Shown here: positions 5,847 through 7,510 of the stretch, piece by piece
Layout of the letters: the number at the start of each line of letters is the position of its first letter
How positions within the stretch are numbered: position 1 is the stretch's first letter
From: Alphaproteobacteria bacterium
Lineage (GTDB): Bacteria > Pseudomonadota > Alphaproteobacteria > JAEULC01
Length of the DNA: 7,510 bases
NCBI GenBank assembly: GCA_020851015.1
Contig: JADZDN010000157.1
Location: forward strand, 1 to 7,510
Reading direction: 5' to 3'
The notes under the pieces: model-generated
Database searches by the model: none
What the model was told of the DNA's origin: nothing
The model's input: the letters and a program-made list of their open reading frames with translations, nothing else
Translations under genes and position numbers: made by a program

Positions 5847-7013
5847 ATGCTGCCGACCTTGCGCGATTTCCTGCGGCTCGAGGCGGCGGGCAGCATCGTG
5901 CTGGCGCTCGCCGCGATCGCCGCGCTGATCGTCGCCAACTCGCCGCTGGCGCCGCTCTACCAGGCGTTCCTCGACCTGCCGGGGGCGGTCGCCGTCGGCG
6001 CGCTGGAGATCCGCAAGCCGCTCCTGCTGTGGCTCAACGACGGCTGGATGGCGGTGTTCTTCCTGCTGGTCGGGCTCGAGATCAAGCGCGAGATGATGGA
6101 CGGCGAGCTCAGCGACCTGCGCGCGGCGGCCTTGCCGGTGGTCGGCGCGATCGGCGGCATGGCGGTGCCGGCCGCGATCTATGCCGCGATCAACTGGGGC
6201 GACGCGCTGGCGCTGCGCGGCTGGGCCATCCCGACCGCGACCGACATCGCCTTCGCGCTGGGGGTCTTGAGCCTGCTCGGCCGGTCCGTGCCGGCGAGCC
6301 TGAAGGTGCTGCTGACCGCGATCGCGATCATCGACGACCTGGGCGCCATCGCCGTGACCGCGGTCTTCTACACCGACAGCCTGTCGGTCTATTCGCTCGC
6401 CCTGGCCGGGTTCGCGCTCGCCGGCCTGGCGGCGCTCAACCTGGCGGGGGCGCGCTCGATCACGCCCTATGCGCTGGTCGGCGCGGTCCTATGGATCTGC
6501 GTGCTGAAATCGGGCGTGCACGCGACGCTCGCCGGCGTGGCGACGGGGTTCGCCATTCCGCTGAAGCCGGCGAAGGACGGCGACGCGTCGCCGCTCCGCT
6601 GGCTCGAGCACGTGCTGCATCCCTGGGTCGCTTACCTGGTGCTGCCGGCCTTCGCCTTCGCCAATGCCGGCGTTTCGCTGAAAGGCCTGACCCTGGCCGC
6701 GGTGCGCGAGCCCGTCACGCTGGGCATCGCGCTCGGCCTGCTCCTGGGCAAGCAGGCGGGCGTGCTCGGCGCGCTGTGGCTGGCGATCAAGGCCGGGCTC
6801 GGCCGCATGCCCGAAGGCGCCGGCTGGCTCCATCTCTACGGCTTGGCCGTGCTCTGCGGCATCGGCTTCACGATGAGCCTGTTCATCGGCGGCCTCGCCT
6901 ATGACGACGCGGCGCATGGCGTGCAGGTCAGGATCGGCGTGCTCCTGGGCTCGATCCTCTCGGCGATCATCGGGGCGGCGGCGCTGAAGGCGGCACGACC
7001 GGCGCCGGGGTGA
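5847..7013 (+). CDS. nhaA: Na+/H+ antiporter NhaA
   Basis: Inner-membrane electrogenic antiporter that expels Na+ (or Li+) in exchange for protons and serves in salt and alkaline-pH tolerance. The 388-residue length equals that of the E. coli protein. Key residues are present: T132-D133 in the unwound helix IV (ATDIAFALG), D163-D164 in IIDDLGAI, K302 in LLGKQAG (equivalent of Lys300), and H225 in KSGVHATLAG. Other family signatures include FFLLVGLEIKREMMDGEL (71-88), PAFAFANAGV (267-276) and GIGFTMSLFIG (338-348). About twelve hydrophobic helices can be drawn. GGAG at 5838-5841 lies 5 bases before the ATG. It is divergent from dapB and convergent with the TRAP dctP gene (28 bases between stops). 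No truncation or missing residue is visible. Confidence 0.97.
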   Translation: MLPTLRDFLRLEAAGSIVLALAAIAALIVANSPLAPLYQAFLDLPGAVAVGALEIRKPLLLWLNDGWMAVFFLLVGLEIKREMMDGELSDLRAAALPVVGAIGGMAVPAAIYAAINWGDALALRGWAIPTATDIAFALGVLSLLGRSVPASLKVLLTAIAIIDDLGAIAVTAVFYTDSLSVYSLALAGFALAGLAALNLAGARSITPYALVGAVLWICVLKSGVHATLAGVATGFAIPLKPAKDGDASPLRWLEHVLHPWVAYLVLPAFAFANAGVSLKGLTLAAVREPVTLGIALGLLLGKQAGVLGALWLAIKAGLGRMPEGAGWLHLYGLAVLCGIGFTMSLFIGGLAYDDAAHGVQVRIGVLLGSILSAIIGAAALKAARPAPG

Positions 7014-7041
7014 GCACGGCGCCGATCGTCTGCGCCCCCGA

Positions 7042-7510
7042 TCAGCCCAGCTTGCCGACTTGCTTCTCCAAGAGGGTCCAGACCTCCTCGCCCAGCTTCT
7101 CGCGCCATTCCTTGTAGAAGCCGGCCTTGTTCAGCTTGTCGCGGAAGCTCTGCGTCTCGGCCTTGTTGAAGGTCATGCCCTTCTTCTCCAGGTCGGCCTG
7201 GAGCGTGCTGTTCATCTGCGCCAGCTCGGCGCGCTGGGCGACCGCGCCCTCGTTGAACGCCCGCGCCACGACGGTCTTCAGATCGTCGGGCAGGCGGTCC
7301 CAGGCCGCCTTGTTGAACGTGATCCAGTGCCCGTCCCAGACATGGTTGGTGATCGAGCAGTATTTCGGCACCTCGTAGAACTTGCCCGCGTCGATGATCG
7401 ACATCGGGTTCTCCTGGCCGTCCACGACCTTGGTCTGCAGCGAGGTGTAGACCTCGCCGACCTGCATGCTGACGGGGTGCGTGCCCAGCGCCTTGAACAG
7501 CGACACCAGG
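7042..7510 (-). CDS. TRAP transporter solute-binding protein, DctP family (C-terminal part)
   Basis: Periplasmic binding protein that captures an organic acid or similar solute and delivers it to the DctQM membrane permease of a tripartite ATP-independent transporter. Only the C-terminal 156 or so residues are in the window (family members are typically about 330); the frame runs out of the right edge, so the signal peptide and start are not seen. The diagnostic segment is GEVYTSLQTKVVDGQENP, followed by KFYEVPKYCSITNHVWDGHWITFN, both typical of DctP proteins. The tail is helical and charged (FYKEWREKLGEEVWTLLEKQV). The ligand-determining part, including the conserved Arg that pairs with carboxylates, is mostly outside the window, so the substrate cannot be inferred. 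The visible GTG at 7504-7506 is internal and not a start. The gene stops 28 bases after the convergent nhaA stop, so dctQ and dctM do not follow it. Confidence 0.92.
   Translation of the reverse strand, partial: LVSLFKALGTHPVSMQVGEVYTSLQTKVVDGQENPMSIIDAGKFYEVPKYCSITNHVWDGHWITFNKAAWDRLPDDLKTVVARAFNEGAVAQRAELAQMNSTLQADLEKKGMTFNKAETQSFRDKLNKAGFYKEWREKLGEEVWTLLEKQVGKLG

Noticed and set aside
5036..6904. Open frame of 622 codons on the plus strand running across dapB (antisense) and nhaA (shifted frame)
   Set aside because: It overlaps two unmistakable conserved genes and is Arg/Gly/Ala-rich without domains, a high-GC artefact.
7001..7023. Inverted repeat GGCGCCG/CGGCGCC around the nhaA stop, considered as a terminator
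   Set aside because: A 7-pair stem made only of G and C is common at this base composition, and no T-run follows on either strand.

Overview
The window looks like an ordinary piece of chromosome from a high-GC (about 70% by eye) Gram-negative bacterium, most likely an alphaproteobacterium. Pointers are the bactofilin, the DUF2244 protein, the TRAP-type solute-binding protein, an outer-membrane-style lipoprotein, and dense GTG/ATG stop-start overlaps. The genus cannot be named from this sequence; a Rhodospirillales-like soil or water bacterium would fit. There is no sign of mobile elements, CRISPR arrays, rRNA or tRNA, and no stretch over 300 bases lacks a gene.

Layout. Positions 1-347 (+) hold the C-terminal part of a bactofilin. 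It is followed 9 bases later by a Pro/Ala-rich lipoprotein with a BamE/SmpA-like C-terminal domain (357-926, +). Converging on these is a leftward three-gene unit that starts near 3292: a RidA-family protein, endonuclease III (nth) and a membrane-anchored SGNH/GDSL-like protein. The stops and starts overlap as GTGA and ATGA, so the three are probably co-transcribed and translationally coupled. A 236-base intergenic region (3293-3528), more AT-rich than its surroundings, separates this unit from a divergent rightward pair: a DUF2244 membrane protein (3529-4011) and a DMT/EamA-family exporter (4045-4923). The exporter converges, with a 4-base gap, on dapB (4928-5740, -). dapB is divergent from nhaA (5847-7013, +), and a good candidate dapB promoter lies in the 106 bases between them. 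nhaA converges on the 3' part of a TRAP dctP gene (7042-7510, -), whose start lies outside the window.

Roles. Two themes recur. One is the cell envelope: bactofilin scaffold, lipoprotein, SGNH enzyme acting outside the cytoplasm, and DapB making the diaminopimelate and lysine precursor used in peptidoglycan. The other is housekeeping and transport: base-excision repair by Nth, detoxification of reactive imines by RidA, Na+/H+ exchange by NhaA, and EamA and TRAP transport. Nothing here is clearly a new defence, toxin or secretion system. The points most worth following are the tightly coupled ridA-nth-SGNH unit, the unusual cysteine pattern of the SGNH protein, and the regulatory structure in the two divergent intergenic regions.
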